A DNA stretch of 64,000 bases from Pleodorina starrii (lineage: Eukaryota; Chlorophyta; Chlorophyceae; Chlamydomonadales; Volvocaceae), in assembly GCA_030267565.1 (NCBI GenBank), contig BRXU01000002.1:310001-374000 (forward strand). Reading direction: 5' to 3'. Under the pieces are notes generated by a model. The model was given only the letters and a program-made list of their open reading frames with translations, did no database searches and was not told where the DNA came from. Made by a program: the position numbers and the translations under genes. Below, in pieces: positions 1-11,294 of this stretch (position 1 is the stretch's first letter; each line of letters begins with the position of its first letter).

Positions 1-2796
1 TGACCAGCCGCACGTGCAGCGTGCACCGCACCGACCGCAGCCCCGGCGGAACGCCCGCGAACGAGTGCGAGAAGCCGCCGCTGCTGGGCGACGAAAGGAG
101 GTCGCTGCGGGGCGGAGCCCACGCGCCAGCGTCGCCGTCGAGGCGACCGCTGCTGCTGCTGCTGCCGCTCGCATCTCTCCCGCTGACGCCGGTGTCGCCT
201 CCGCAGCAGTCTTCTCCGGCAACGGATATCCGCAGGGACTCCACCATGGGCAGCGGGCAGTCGGGGCCGTGCTGGCTGCGCACGCGGACTGTCAGGACCC
301 GGCCACAGCCACAGTCGGCCGACCCGTCCCGGGCCGCCTCGGACAGCACGTGCTCCACGACCAGCCGCTCCGTACGGATGTACGGCGGAACCTGCATGCG
401 TTGGGCATTGAAGTGACGACCCTCAAGAGCGTGTGGGCGTGTGTCCGTGTGGGCGGCACACGGGGGGCGGCAAGCGCCCAGCGGCGGCACACGGCTGCAA
501 GTCGCCGTCAGCTGTGCACAGCGCGCCGGCGCCCGCAGCGATGACACGACTGGTACAGCGCCACCCCCGCTCAGCCTCTGACCGTACTCCCACCCCCTCC
601 CGTTCCCCGACCCCCGACCCTCTGCTGCGCTTCACGCCGCTCTTGCTTCCTGTGAGCTCCTGTGTAACGCATCCGGCCCCCCGACCCACCTGAGTCCCCA
701 GCTCCTGAAGCAGCAGCGCCATCACCACATCCACGCGGCTGCGGATGATGAGGCTGGCCTTTCGGTCCTTGGGCGTCTTTTGCAGGTTGACGATCACCAT
801 CTTGCCGCCTGGGGAAAACGGGCACGGACCAGCGGCCGGGCCAAGGCAGCAGGGCGGCGGCGCGTGCAGGAATTGAGGCAGCACGTGGCGCAACCTTACA
901 TCCCGGCGCCCCGGCCCGCAATCACGTCGCAGATCTCGCAATGTGCCCAGCGCACGGCTTGTTTTACCGGTACCCGCCACCACATCCCGCTCGCGACACC
1001 CGCTCGCTCCGCTGGCGCCGGTTCCGCCACAGCCCCTCCCCCGCACCTTCATCCCGCGTGAGTGTGGGGATCTCGTTCGCGGGCTGGATCTGCAGGGAGG
1101 TGCCCAGAACCAGTGCCACGTCCTGCGGCGGAAACACGGCAACAGGGGAAGGCCGGGGGCCGTGCGTGAGGGGTGTGCACCGCTGTACCTGGTTGCGAGC
1201 TGACGATATCCAGCCAGCCAGAAGGACAGCGCAACAACGCCCCGTGTCGCCCCCATGCAGCGCCACGTCATGCGGCGGCGAATTTGAGGTCCCGGCACCG
1301 CCCCAGTTACTACGGCTACGGCACTGTGGGCCTTTATTCGCACCGCCGGGGCCCAAGCCCGGGCCCTGCCAGCACCCCAAGGTTGCGCCATTTGCCGTAC
1401 CGCGTCCTCCGCCTGCCGTACAGCTTCCTCCAACTCGTCCTCCGGCAGCGGCGTGTCCCAGTCCAAGATGTTGTCCACCAGAGGGCCGCCGCAGCCGGGC
1501 TGGCAGCACCGCCGGCCGCTGGGCTTGAAGTCCACCTGCGGAGAGGCAAGACGCCCGACAGACCCACGGGTCACTTGCTGCCTAGATCCTCAGACGTCAT
1601 GGCTCCATCAGGCAAGAACCGCCACGGCTCGGGCACCTGCCCCTCTTGCCCGCCTGCCTCCGGCCCTGGCCCTGGCCCCTGTCGTGACGTGTGACGACGC
1701 CGGCTGGAAACGGAATGGAAACATGGAATGGGCCGCTTCTCTGGTTTGAAGGCGCCACGCGGCTGCAGCTGTTGGATCCGCATATTGACGACGCTCTGCC
1801 TTCAAAGCCCCGGTCGCAGGGCGCTGTCAAGCCCTACCGTACACCCACCCACCCACCCAGCCACCCACCCACCGTCTCCATCTGGAAGTCCCGGTTATAC
1901 TCCGTACGGCACTGCGTGCACCGCTCCGCGAAGCAGTTGCCGTGCAGCTCCGCCAGCTGGGTCCGCGGCACACCGCTCCACAGGTGCAGCGAGTCCACGT
2001 TCTGGCTGCACACGTACGGCACCTTGCCGGCGGCGACCAGCGCAGCGATCGCCTGATGGCGGCGGCGGCGGGCGGCGGCGGCGCCAGTACCAGCGGCGAC
2101 GAGGGAAGCATGGAAGCATGCATCAGCGGCAGTGAGGGCATCAAGAGAGCGGCCCCCCGAGAGAGAGGACCAGGGGCCCGAGGGAAGGGCGGGTTGATTC
2201 CTTGCAGCTGGCGGTTGGAATGCGGGCGGTTAAGATGGTGCGGGGAGCGGGCACTGTCTGCCTACCCGTCGGCAGAGCTGCTGGCCGCGGCTGCTTACTT
2301 GGACCCACCATGTGTGTGAAGCTGGGCCTCGCGTACTCGAAGGGCGTCAAGTCGGCCGGTATCGGCAGCTTTTTCTTGCGCAGGGTCCAGATTCCGTTGG
2401 GCCCCCTGCGGGCCGTGGTGCAGTATGTCGGGCGCGGAGGTCACGGCCGGCTGGCTCGGCTGTGCGCGGGCAACAGACGTTTGCTCGCCCAGCTCGCCAA
2501 AGTATGCGCACCGGAAGTCAGGGATTCCACAGGCGGTCGAGATGCCAGCGCCCGTGAACACGAAGACCCGCTTGGCGTCCGACACCTGCAGTGGTGGATT
2601 GGACGCGACGTAGCAAGCGGGCCCAATATTTTTTCCTAGGCAGTGCACGACGATGCGCGGCAATTGAACGCACCCATCCTGCCAGTGATTTGACTCCCTC
2701 CTTGATATCATCAAAGCTTTGATGGTATTCCTTCGCACCCAGCTGGCCCCCTAAATTTCGTTTATTCTTAAGGCGATCGGCGTACCCTAAGGACAT
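1..2796 (-). CDS. SRT1: SIRT6/SRT1-type NAD-dependent sirtuin deacylase, 3' end cut by window edge
   Basis: NAD-dependent protein deacylase of the sirtuin family, class IV (SIRT6, plant SRT1), normally nuclear and acting on histone and other acyl-lysines. Eight exons close in phase: 2674-2796, 2512-2585, 2309-2405, 1873-2052, 1401-1535, 1047-1122, 690-808 and 391 to the window edge. The start is MSLGYADRL, as in plant SRT1 (MSLGYAEKL). Visible motifs are FTGAGISTACGIPDFRGP (about 51-68), SQNVDSLHL (114-122), catalytic His in ELHGN (His135), zinc cysteines Cys143/Cys146 and Cys168 or 169/Cys173, LDWDTPLP, LGTSLQI, and IVNLQKTPKDRKAS. The last exon starts VPPYIRTERL and carries an SRT1-type tail (LTVRVRSQHG), still open at base 1. 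The protein is at least 398 residues. The family call is firm; the histone role is inferred from the family. Confidence 0.95.
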
Positions 2797-4041
2797 TTAT
2801 ATGTATCGTTTCGTCGTCGATTTGTGTGCAAGGTTATCTCAAATGTGGCGTAGATTGTGCAGCTTTGGGCGCGACTCTATCGTGCTAGTAACGCTTCAAC
2901 GTTGCGATGCAGTGTTGACATGAACCCTTATGTACTTGCGTGCAAAAGGTTCGAGTGAATTTACACCTGAAGCTGGATTAGGGCTGTTGGGAGTTACTAT
3001 GACAAACACGCTCGTACTGTTATACGTCCCTCGCGAAAGGTCTCCGTTGCCCGCCGCCGCGTTGTTCCACGACGATAGCTGAAGGTTCCTCCCATCTCCT
3101 ATCACGGCAAATACACGAGCCCTTGCGGACCAGCAGCAGGGCCATGGGCCTGCCAGGGTTGACCCGCAGGGACCCGCCTGGACCCGCTCGCTCTTGCTGC
3201 CTCTTGCACCCACCGGAACCCGTGCCCACACCAGTGCCCACACCAACACCGGTGCCCACACCAACAGTGATCATCGACAGCTGCTGGCAGCTGCAACCTT
3301 GGTATCGATTTGATAAGGGGAACAGCTGGGGGAACTGGCCATGTTGCGCCCTTGCCCACATGAAGCGGCAAGGTTGGTAAGTGTGCAAGGGCTGGCAACT
3401 GTGCAAGCCCGCACTCATATCCGTGAGAAAGGTTATACTCACTTCCTGCGTTATGTTGTCATAGGGTATCTTCTCTTGTCTTGGGGGCTGTGTCACTCGG
3501 AACCGACTGTTGCCACAACCTCCAAAACCCCTTCGCCAGAACTGTCGCCAGGACCCCACGCCGACCTTGCCGACGTACTTCGACGCCCACGATGTCGCCT
3601 TTCAGAGCTCTAGAAAAGCGTTAAAGGGCTATGGTATTAGAATCCATTTCAATTTTATGGACTGGATTGTACTGCTTCATCAGTGGGGTTTCTTCGTCGA
3701 ACGTCGACTGTGCGACTGTTGGTGTCTTCTGTTGCTCGTCCACAAATTCAAAAATCGTCAACGAACTCATTTCAGTTCGCTTGTTCCATGCATGTGTATG
3801 GGACACACCTCGCGCGGCTAGAAGGCTGTCTCGCCTTGGGTGCGTATGCGGTTGGGACGTCCTTCCTCCTACCCGACCTAGCCACGTTTCGCACTGCTTT
3901 GCAATAAAACATAGAGTCGATAGCATGACCTAATCTGATATATATTATTTAGGGTTGCTTCGCGCTTAGCTTGGCGTTTCCCAACCCGCAGCAGAGCGCC
4001 GATATAACACTGACCCAAATTAAATTCAGCAGTGTCTTCCA
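2797..4041. other. Divergent intergenic region between sirtuin and beta-helix gene
   Basis: AT-richer than its flanks. It separates the minus-strand sirtuin start from the plus-strand start at 4042, so it should hold both promoters. I see no convincing gene. A 49-residue minus-strand ORF (3621-3770, beginning MSSLTIFEFVDEQQ) has AT-rich codons unlike the real genes here and no recognisable motif. Confidence 0.5.
3222..3269. repeat. Short tandem repeat, unit about 18 bp
   Basis: Imperfect copies of a unit like gtgcccacaccaacaccg, in the gene-poor spacer. Confidence 0.7.
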
Positions 4042-5626
4042 ATGAGTCGAGCAACGGTATTATGGCAAGGTCTCGCACCTCAGAAAGAGCTCTTTGGGGT
4101 GCCGACGGCATCGTCGACGGCTTGCCGACTGGGCCCCGCAGCGGTGGCTTTACGAGGCCAGCGCTCAGGCGTCCCGTTCAATTACAAAGGAGCTCTAATT
4201 ACCTGCAAAAATGCTGGACTGGCTCGACGGAATGCTGCACGGCTCGCTGCCGCACACGTGTCCGATGCGTCCCTTATCGCCACCGAGCCGACAATTGGCC
4301 CAAAGCCAAACGTGCCTCAGGGGGAGGATTATCAACAAACACTGGCAGCAGACGTGGAGGCCGTGCCGTTTGACGCGCCATTCGACGGTGTTGCAGCAGA
4401 AGACTTGAACGCGCAAGTGGACGGGCAACGTGCCGCCCCAGCTGCTGGGCCCGGCCCCGAGCAGGCCTCTAACCCCGAGGCCGCTGGCACCCTCATGGTT
4501 GGCCTGACGCATGAAACGGATACTAATGCATCGCCGTCAGTTGCACAGCCTTCGGCGTTACAGGCCTTGGCGACGGTGGCGTCACGCTCGGAGACGGCAG
4601 CAGCAGCGGCGGAGGCCACAGCAGCTGCAGAGGCCGCAGCCGCGTCAGCAGTTACTTCGGAGGCGGCGGCGGCTGAGCCAACAGCGCCGGCGACCGGTAC
4701 CACGACACCGGCTGCCGCTTCGGTGCCGCCGGCGGAGGCAGCTGCTCGCGACGGGTGTTCAGAAGACTTGCCGGCGGCGCACGGGTCTGAAAAGGCGGAA
4801 GTGCTGCGCCAGGCAGCAGCGCCGGCAGCAGCAGCGCCACTGGAGGCGCCTGATCAGCCGCCGCCGCCGGCTCACGGGCAGTCGCAACCCGTGACGGCGG
4901 CGGCGCTACAGCCGCTGGCGCCGCTGCATCCGGAGGACTTGGAAACGGCAGAGCCGCCGCCGCCGCCACCGCCATCGCAGGATCAGCAGGACGAGCAGGA
5001 GCCGCAGGCCGCCGACCCAGCTGCTCTTGCGCTCGTGCCTTCCAGCAGCGATGCCATCGCGGCCGCCGCCACAGGCGGTTCCGGATCCGAATCCGGATCT
5101 GGATCCGATGAGGATGCGCCGCTGGACGACACGGCAGTGGCCATCTCCGTACTGGCGGCCGCCGCCACCGCCGCGGCGGCGGCGGAGGCGAGCGCCCAGC
5201 ACCCTTACCCCTACGCGCCCCGCGGCGGCACGCGCCGTTACCGCAACACGAGCACATGGGAGGTGCGGAAGCCCGCACGGCGGCCGCCGCGGGTGGTGGC
5301 GTTCGAGGGCGGCGGCGGGCTTGCGGAGCTGCAGGCCCTGATTAACTCCGTCGTTGAACCCACCATCATTGACCTGCAAGGCCGCGTGATCACGCTGGCG
5401 CCGGCGCCGATCGCCCCGGAGGCGCCGTCAGCGGCGGCGGACGACGGGGTGCGGAGGGAGCTGCCGCCACCGCCACCGCCACCGCCAGCGGCGGCGGCGG
5501 CAACGGCGACGTCAACGGCGCTGGTCCCGTCCGGTGCGTTGTCTGTGCCGGGCTGGTCGTCGGCTTTGGAGGCGGTTTCGGAGCGGGTCCGGATGATGGG
5601 GCCGTCATCACCATCATCACCACCAC

Positions 5627-5667
<41 letters not shown>

Positions 5668-7286
5668 CCATCAGCATCACCATCAACAGCAGCAGACTCG
5701 CACAGCAGCAGCAGCGCCCCGCACCAGCAGCCATCTTCGCAGCGGCGCGATGAGGCGGGGTCTGCCGCTGGCGGCGGCGGCGGCGGCGGCGACGGAAACA
5801 CGGCCTCGGCGGCTGCTGCCGGGCTGCTCCACCTCAACCTCCACCTCCACCGGGACGACCTGACGCTGGCCAACGGAACGCTGCAACTGAGTCGGGACTG
5901 CCGGCTGTTGGTGACGGGGCGGAGAGTGACGTTGCGGCGGGTGGAAGTGAGTGGACACATACACGCGGACGGGGACGGGGACGGAGACGGGGACATACAG
6001 CGAAACACATATGCATGCATGCATGCAGCAGAAGCAGAAGCAGCTGGGAGCGTAGCCAACACCTGCAGCGAACCGCGGGGGTGGAACCGAGGCGATGTGG
6101 GCTGGGCTGGGCTGGGCTGGAGTGCCAGCCGCGCTATCCTGCCATTCGAAGTGGGAAGTAGCCGGCGGAAGTAGCCGGTGCTGCAGCGCGTTGATGTTGC
6201 GGGGGGTTTAGGAGCCGGGTCGATGCCTAATGGGAGCATCCCTAGGAGCCGGGTCGATGCCTGGGGTGAGAGCGCCCCTACGTGGCTGGGCGCTGGAGGG
6301 TGGCCGCCGACTTGCGGACCTCGCACACGGTCGGTTCTAATCAACAACACAACAAGCCCTCTCGTATGCTTGCTGCAGGTGGTGGACTTGGAGGCGGCAG
6401 CCTGGTGGCGCCAGGCCACCGCCATGCCAGCCGCCTGCCTCCAAGCCTCCGCCCTCATCGTCGTCTCATCACCCTCGCCCTCCAACAGCAGCAACAGCAG
6501 CAACCAAACGGGTCCTTCTGCCAGCCGCCCGCCCGCGTCGGCGCCGGCGTCGGAGTCGTACTTTTGCGGCGGCAGCGCCGGCGACGGTCCCTCCCTGGAC
6601 TTGGACGATTGCGCCGTCATAGCCTGCGGCCGCGACCGCGATCTGCTGCGAGCCGACGGCGGCGGCTCGACGGTGACGGCGCGCTACAGTCGGTTGCGCG
6701 GCGGCGGCAACTCGGCGGTTGCGACGCTGCGGTCGTCGCTGAACCTGGATTGCTGTGTGCTCGAGGTACGAAAACAAACACGTACTTAGGGTTTAGACTG
6801 AGCGACTGACTGACTGACTGGGGAGTGGCTGGCTTGCTGGTTGGGAAGTGGCTGGCCGACTGGCTGAGGGTGGGCAACTGACTGGCGCCCGCTCCTGACT
6901 CGCCTGACTCCGCGCCTCGCATACGGTAACTCGTTGGTCCGCATCGTGTGGTGGAACGAACCGGTGGCCTTGTGCCTGCTGCAACGTTGCGGCGTCACCG
7001 CCGCCGCTGTCACTCTGCCGCTGTCGCACCGTCACTCTGTCCGCTGCTGTCGCTGCCACCGCAGGGCTACGCCGCAGCGGGTCTGGTGGCGGTGGACTCC
7101 TCCGTGCGGGTGGTGGGCAGCCGACTGCTGGGGGCGGCGGGGGCCATCGTGGGGTTGCAGGTGGGCTCTGCAGCTTTCCGGTCGGTCGCCTGCCTGCCTG
7201 CAATTCACCCGAAGCTCCTCCCTCCTTTCCCCCCCCCTTTTTCCCGTTGTCTCACCATTTCTGTCCCCTCTTCTGCCCCATCCTTC

Positions 7287-7318
<32 letters not shown>

Positions 7319-8643
7319 GCTCTCCACTCCCGCTCCTCCACTCCGTTCCGCACCCGTCCATTTCCCTCCACCCTGTTCGGCCCCATTTCCCGCTCCCGGC
7401 CGCTCCAGGCGGCTGCTGGTTCGCGTGTGAGCGCTGTGGGCTGCTTCCTGAGGGGCCACGCGTCCAATGTGGAGTGTCTGGCGGGCAGCTACGTGGAGCT
7501 GCAGGTGGGGAGGGGTGTGGGGAGGTTTTGAGGGGGAGGGGGAGGACGGTGAGGGGTTGGCTGGGTGGGTGCGGGAGGACCTACGGCACTTGCACGGTAG
7601 GTACTGGGGGCCTTGCTGGTTGGGAGATGCCTCGGGGGTGGAGAGGTGTTGGCCGGTGCCCAGATGGCAAGTTGGCAACCGGTGCCGATGGGGTGGGGGT
7701 TCGAAGGTTGGCAAACGGCTTACGAGGTCGGTCAGGTGCAAGCGGTTGGGCGTGAAGCGGTCTGAGGGTGCCTTGAGGGGGATGCCTTGAGGGTATACCG
7801 GTGTCTGTACGGGCGAGCGGGTGGTTAAAAACGGTTAGGGGCTTGGCCACGTGTGCCTCGTGGACGGCACGCAGCGCCGGGTATGTTCTTTTAATGTCTT
7901 TACCACCCCCCCCCCTCCTTCTCCGCTGCGAAATATTCATTATACCCCCTGCCCCACCCCGCCGACCATCCCCACACCCGCAGGGCTGCGTCCTCGCCCG
8001 GCCGGACTGCCGCTACGGCCTCACAGCACACGCAGCCTCACCAGCAGCAGCAGCCACCGCCGCCGCCACCGCTGGCGGCGGCGGCGGCCCCTCCTCGCCA
8101 TCGCCCTCTCCCGCCACCGCCGCCGCCACCGCCCCAGCCTATCGCTACTCGTCCTCCGCCGCCGCTGGCGCCGCCCCGAGGACCGCCGCTGCCGCCGCCA
8201 CCGCCGCTGCCCAGGCCGGCGGCGGTGTGGTGCGTTTGGTGGATTGCGAGGTATCTCACGCGGTTCAGGTGGGGAGGGGCGGAGAGCTGGAGCTGGAGCG
8301 ATGCACGTTGATAACACGACCCACGCCAGCGGACCTACCGCGGCCGCCCGTGCAAATCACGTCCGACCCGGTCCTCGCGGCCAAGCTGGCAGCGGCGGTG
8401 GCGGCGGCAGCGCCGACGGTGCACGGCAGCGGCAGCGGCGGCGGCGGCAGCGGCGATCGCGGCAGCGGGTTCGCGGGAAGTGTGGCGGCGGCGGGGTCGC
8501 TGAGGGTTGTTGGGTGCCGGGTGGGTGGCGGCGGCGAGGGCGAGGCGGTGGTGGTGGAGGCGGCGGGCGAGGCGCGAGTTCATGTGAGCGGCAGTCCGGG
8601 GGTGTTGATTCGGCGGCTGGAAGGCGGAAGGGCGGGACCTTAG
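4042..8643 (+). CDS. Low-complexity protein with C-terminal right-handed beta-helix-like coils
   Basis: I do not recognise a named family. Five exons, all phase 0: 4042-5946, 6379-6765, 7065-7160, 7409-7504 and 7984-8643 (stop TAG), about 1,047 residues. The first 75 residues are Ala/Arg/Ser-rich and low in acids, like an organelle targeting peptide. Then come long Ala/Pro/Glu tracts, a short ordered piece (LINSVVEPTIIDLQGRVITL, about 435) and a poly-Ser run encoded by (TCA)n. From about 600 the chain shows short strands with repeating Ser/Val/Leu and Cys positions. Four consecutive units of about 23 residues (SSLNLDCCVLEG, SSVRVVGSRLLG, SRVSAVGCFLRG, YVELQGCVLARP) fit coils of a parallel beta-helix, the pectin-lyase or NosD type of fold. 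A polysaccharide-related role would be a guess from the fold only. The coding call is firm from phase and splice sites; the fold is inference. Confidence 0.78.
5612..5692 (+). repeat. (TCA)n microsatellite inside the coding exon
   Basis: A run of tca triplets, with a few cca and gca interruptions, encodes poly-Ser in the beta-helix gene. Length changes would stay in frame. Confidence 0.85.
7288..7317 (+). repeat. (GTT)n microsatellite in intron
   Basis: About nine or ten gtt triplets in the intron between exons 3 and 4 of the beta-helix gene. Confidence 0.9.
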
Positions 8644-10928
8644 GGCGCGAGGCTCTTATCGTGCTCAGGTGCAGAGTCAGGGTTGGGGTTGGAGTTTGAT
8701 AAGGGATAAGAAAGGTGAAACAGCGGCAGTGGGGGCGGAGGGTCAGGGTCAGGATCAGGGTCAGGGGGTTTCTCCCTCTCTCTCGGGGCGATTCGCCGAG
8801 GGCTAGGGGGGCAAAGGGCAGCCGGGGAGCCAGCGGCAGGCTTCTACACCCACCCGGGGGGCCGGGGTAGTTAAGATCACAGCCCGGGGGGTCCGGGGGG
8901 CAGATTGGCTGCAGGAGGCTTTGCTGGGCATCGGTGACACACACACGCATGATGGGGAGGGTAACGGGCTCTCTCCCCAGGAGGAGACGGCTGCGCAGAG
9001 GTTGACCGCATCCATCCATCCATGGTCAGGTCATTGCTTGATTAATTTTTGGGGCGGCGGCGGCGGCGCCAGGGAGGGCGCTGGGTTGGTGCTGCTGGCG
9101 GCGGCGTCGGCGTCGGCGAGAGCGGGGGAAGCGACGGTGCAAGCGGAAGCTCGAAGGCGTGAACGGCTCGGCGCATGCGTGTGTGTGTGTATTTACGCTG
9201 GCAGACGTCTTCTCCATCGACAGAACAGGAAACGGCTGACGGCCTGAGAGGCTTGAGTTGGGTTGGGTGAAGCACTCAGCACGACCGTAGCACGACCCCC
9301 TTTCTGCGTTCGGGGCAAATTTGTGTTCCGCTTACTCGAAAGCTTTGATATGCTACCGGTAGGCGGCGAGGCAGCAGGGCCCCGAGGCAGGCATATACGC
9401 ATGCAGGTGGGTGTTTGGTCTGGTAGGGCCGGCTTGCAACTCGATGCAGCATGGCGCCGGGGGCCGCATGGGTACACCTGTGTGTGGATGCCGTATTTGG
9501 CTCGCTGCGGTGGATGCCCCCACTCGAGTACCGGTACGTTTGAGGGTCTGCGACCTCGTTAGGTGGAGGGCAGAGCTACCGGCGGTTTTGGCTGGTTCGC
9601 GGAATTCGTCCTCTCGACCACGCAGTGCCGCGACTTTCTTTACTAGTACTAGTAGTAGTATTGAGCTCGATCTCATTCGATAGCGCTGATGACTTGATGG
9701 TGCCGGTTGGGCCCTGTTGGGAACGCGAGGTCAACGGCCCCGCGGGGGTCTAACGGCCGTGAGCGCGCCATGCGTGGACAGAAGACGAACGGCGCGCCTC
9801 CCCGGGCGGGAGTGCACTGCGCTGCCTATTAGACAGCAATGAGAGGTGTGGATTGAGGTTTCGGGTTCGAGGGCGTGATTGGCTTCCAGGCGCCAGAAAT
9901 GCCAAGAGGCCAGAAAACTTTTAATAAAAATTGGATATGATACCTGGAGCCGCACACAACATAACGCGCTTCCAAACGTTTCGCCGCACAGGGGCTACTG
10001 GTACCACTTGGGATGCGGCCCTCAGTAATCAACGAGCTAGGACGCGGCGCTTCGCCCCCCTAAACACGGGACGCCAACATCGACATGGACGTGCGAACTT
10101 CTGGCAACGTTGGGCCCCCAGCGCAGGGAGACCTACAGCCACGCGCGAAACCGAAAGAATGGCTTTTCCTGGGAGTCCGTCCATCGAGAGTGGGGTCCGC
10201 CACCCAGACCCCAAACCGCAAAAGCCGGGCCAATGCGGCCGAGAAACTGGACGCCGCCGTCGCCGCTCGTCACCACCATTAAGACTGAAGCCATCGAAGC
10301 GTCCCTTCCCCATCGAGCTTCATTTCCCTCCGATGTCTTCATAGCAGACGAGTGATGGCAAAACGAAGCATCAGCGATCGATCACAGAGTCTCCCACCCA
10401 CGCACACTCCCCAGCGCACCCTTTGACGCCCTTGTAGGCGGTAGGGAAAGGTAGGGGTATGCCTTTGATGCGAGGGCGGAGTAGCTCATAACAGCAACAA
10501 CTGCTCACAACAGCACTGCTCTCAGTGCAGCACAGTGCGTTGCCCGGGTGGCGAAAAGAAACTGTGCTGCATTGCGTCGTGGGTGCGTCCGCGCGGTACC
10601 AAAAAGTGGTCGCCACAAGCACGGCACAAGGATACGGTACACTGGCACACGCAGACTTGGGCCGAATGTGGCCAATACGGACATCTTTGTCATACGACCA
10701 GATCAGATCAGATCATATTAGCAGCGAGCAGGAAAAGCAGGTAGAACGGCATCTCAACACGTTTGGATGCAAGCTACGCACGGGCACCATACAACGCCCT
10801 TAATAAAGATAGGATACGATTGGACAGGCAACCAGCTGCGGATCAGTCGTTCCGCGGACCTGCAACCCCGCGGATGAATCGGCCATCGGCACCAAATTAC
10901 GAGTGCGTCGTTTGTTGCCGGAGTCCTT
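8644..10928. other. Gene-poor spacer between two converging genes
   Basis: Lies between the plus-strand stop at 8643 and the minus-strand stop at 11295, so it should hold both 3' UTRs. I see no TGTAA signal close to either stop. Short overlapping ORFs at 10029-10344 on both strands match nothing I recognise, and no tRNA fold is apparent. Confidence 0.45.
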
Positions 10929-10956
10929 AAAACCCTAAAACTCTAAAACCCTAACC
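10929..10956. repeat. Interstitial telomere-like repeat (CCCTAAAA)
   Basis: About three copies of aaaaccct, one carrying a T substitution, about 340 bp past the stop codon of the minus-strand ankyrin gene. CCCTAAAA is the complement of the Chlamydomonas telomere unit TTTTAGGG. Confidence 0.75.
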
Positions 10957-11294
10957 AACTGCCAGGCAGGCATCAACCAATGCAAGTTTTGCTGAAGATG
11001 CCGTTCCAGGCAGTACGACAGTGCGACCGACCCTTATTGATGTTGTGCCTTGCTGTTGTGCTCGTTCCTCGTTGATGCCTTGCTGCACCATGTGACATGC
11101 ACCTGCACGCAACGCCTTCCCCAATCACCTCGCGATTAGCAACGCCGCGTGAAGCTACGGTAGGCTTGCTGCTATGCCAGCACCACCACCACCACGAGAT
11201 GCCCCTCCCTTCGCCGGCGACGCCGCCGCATTGTTGTCCCACGCCGCATTGTCGGCAGGCCGCGGCGGCGGCCACTTGCCGGCCTTTGGGGCCC

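Noticed and set aside
5238..6620. 460-codon minus-strand ORF
   Set aside because: Antisense to exon 1 of the beta-helix gene and crosses its intron; poly-Asp comes from the (TCA)n tract.
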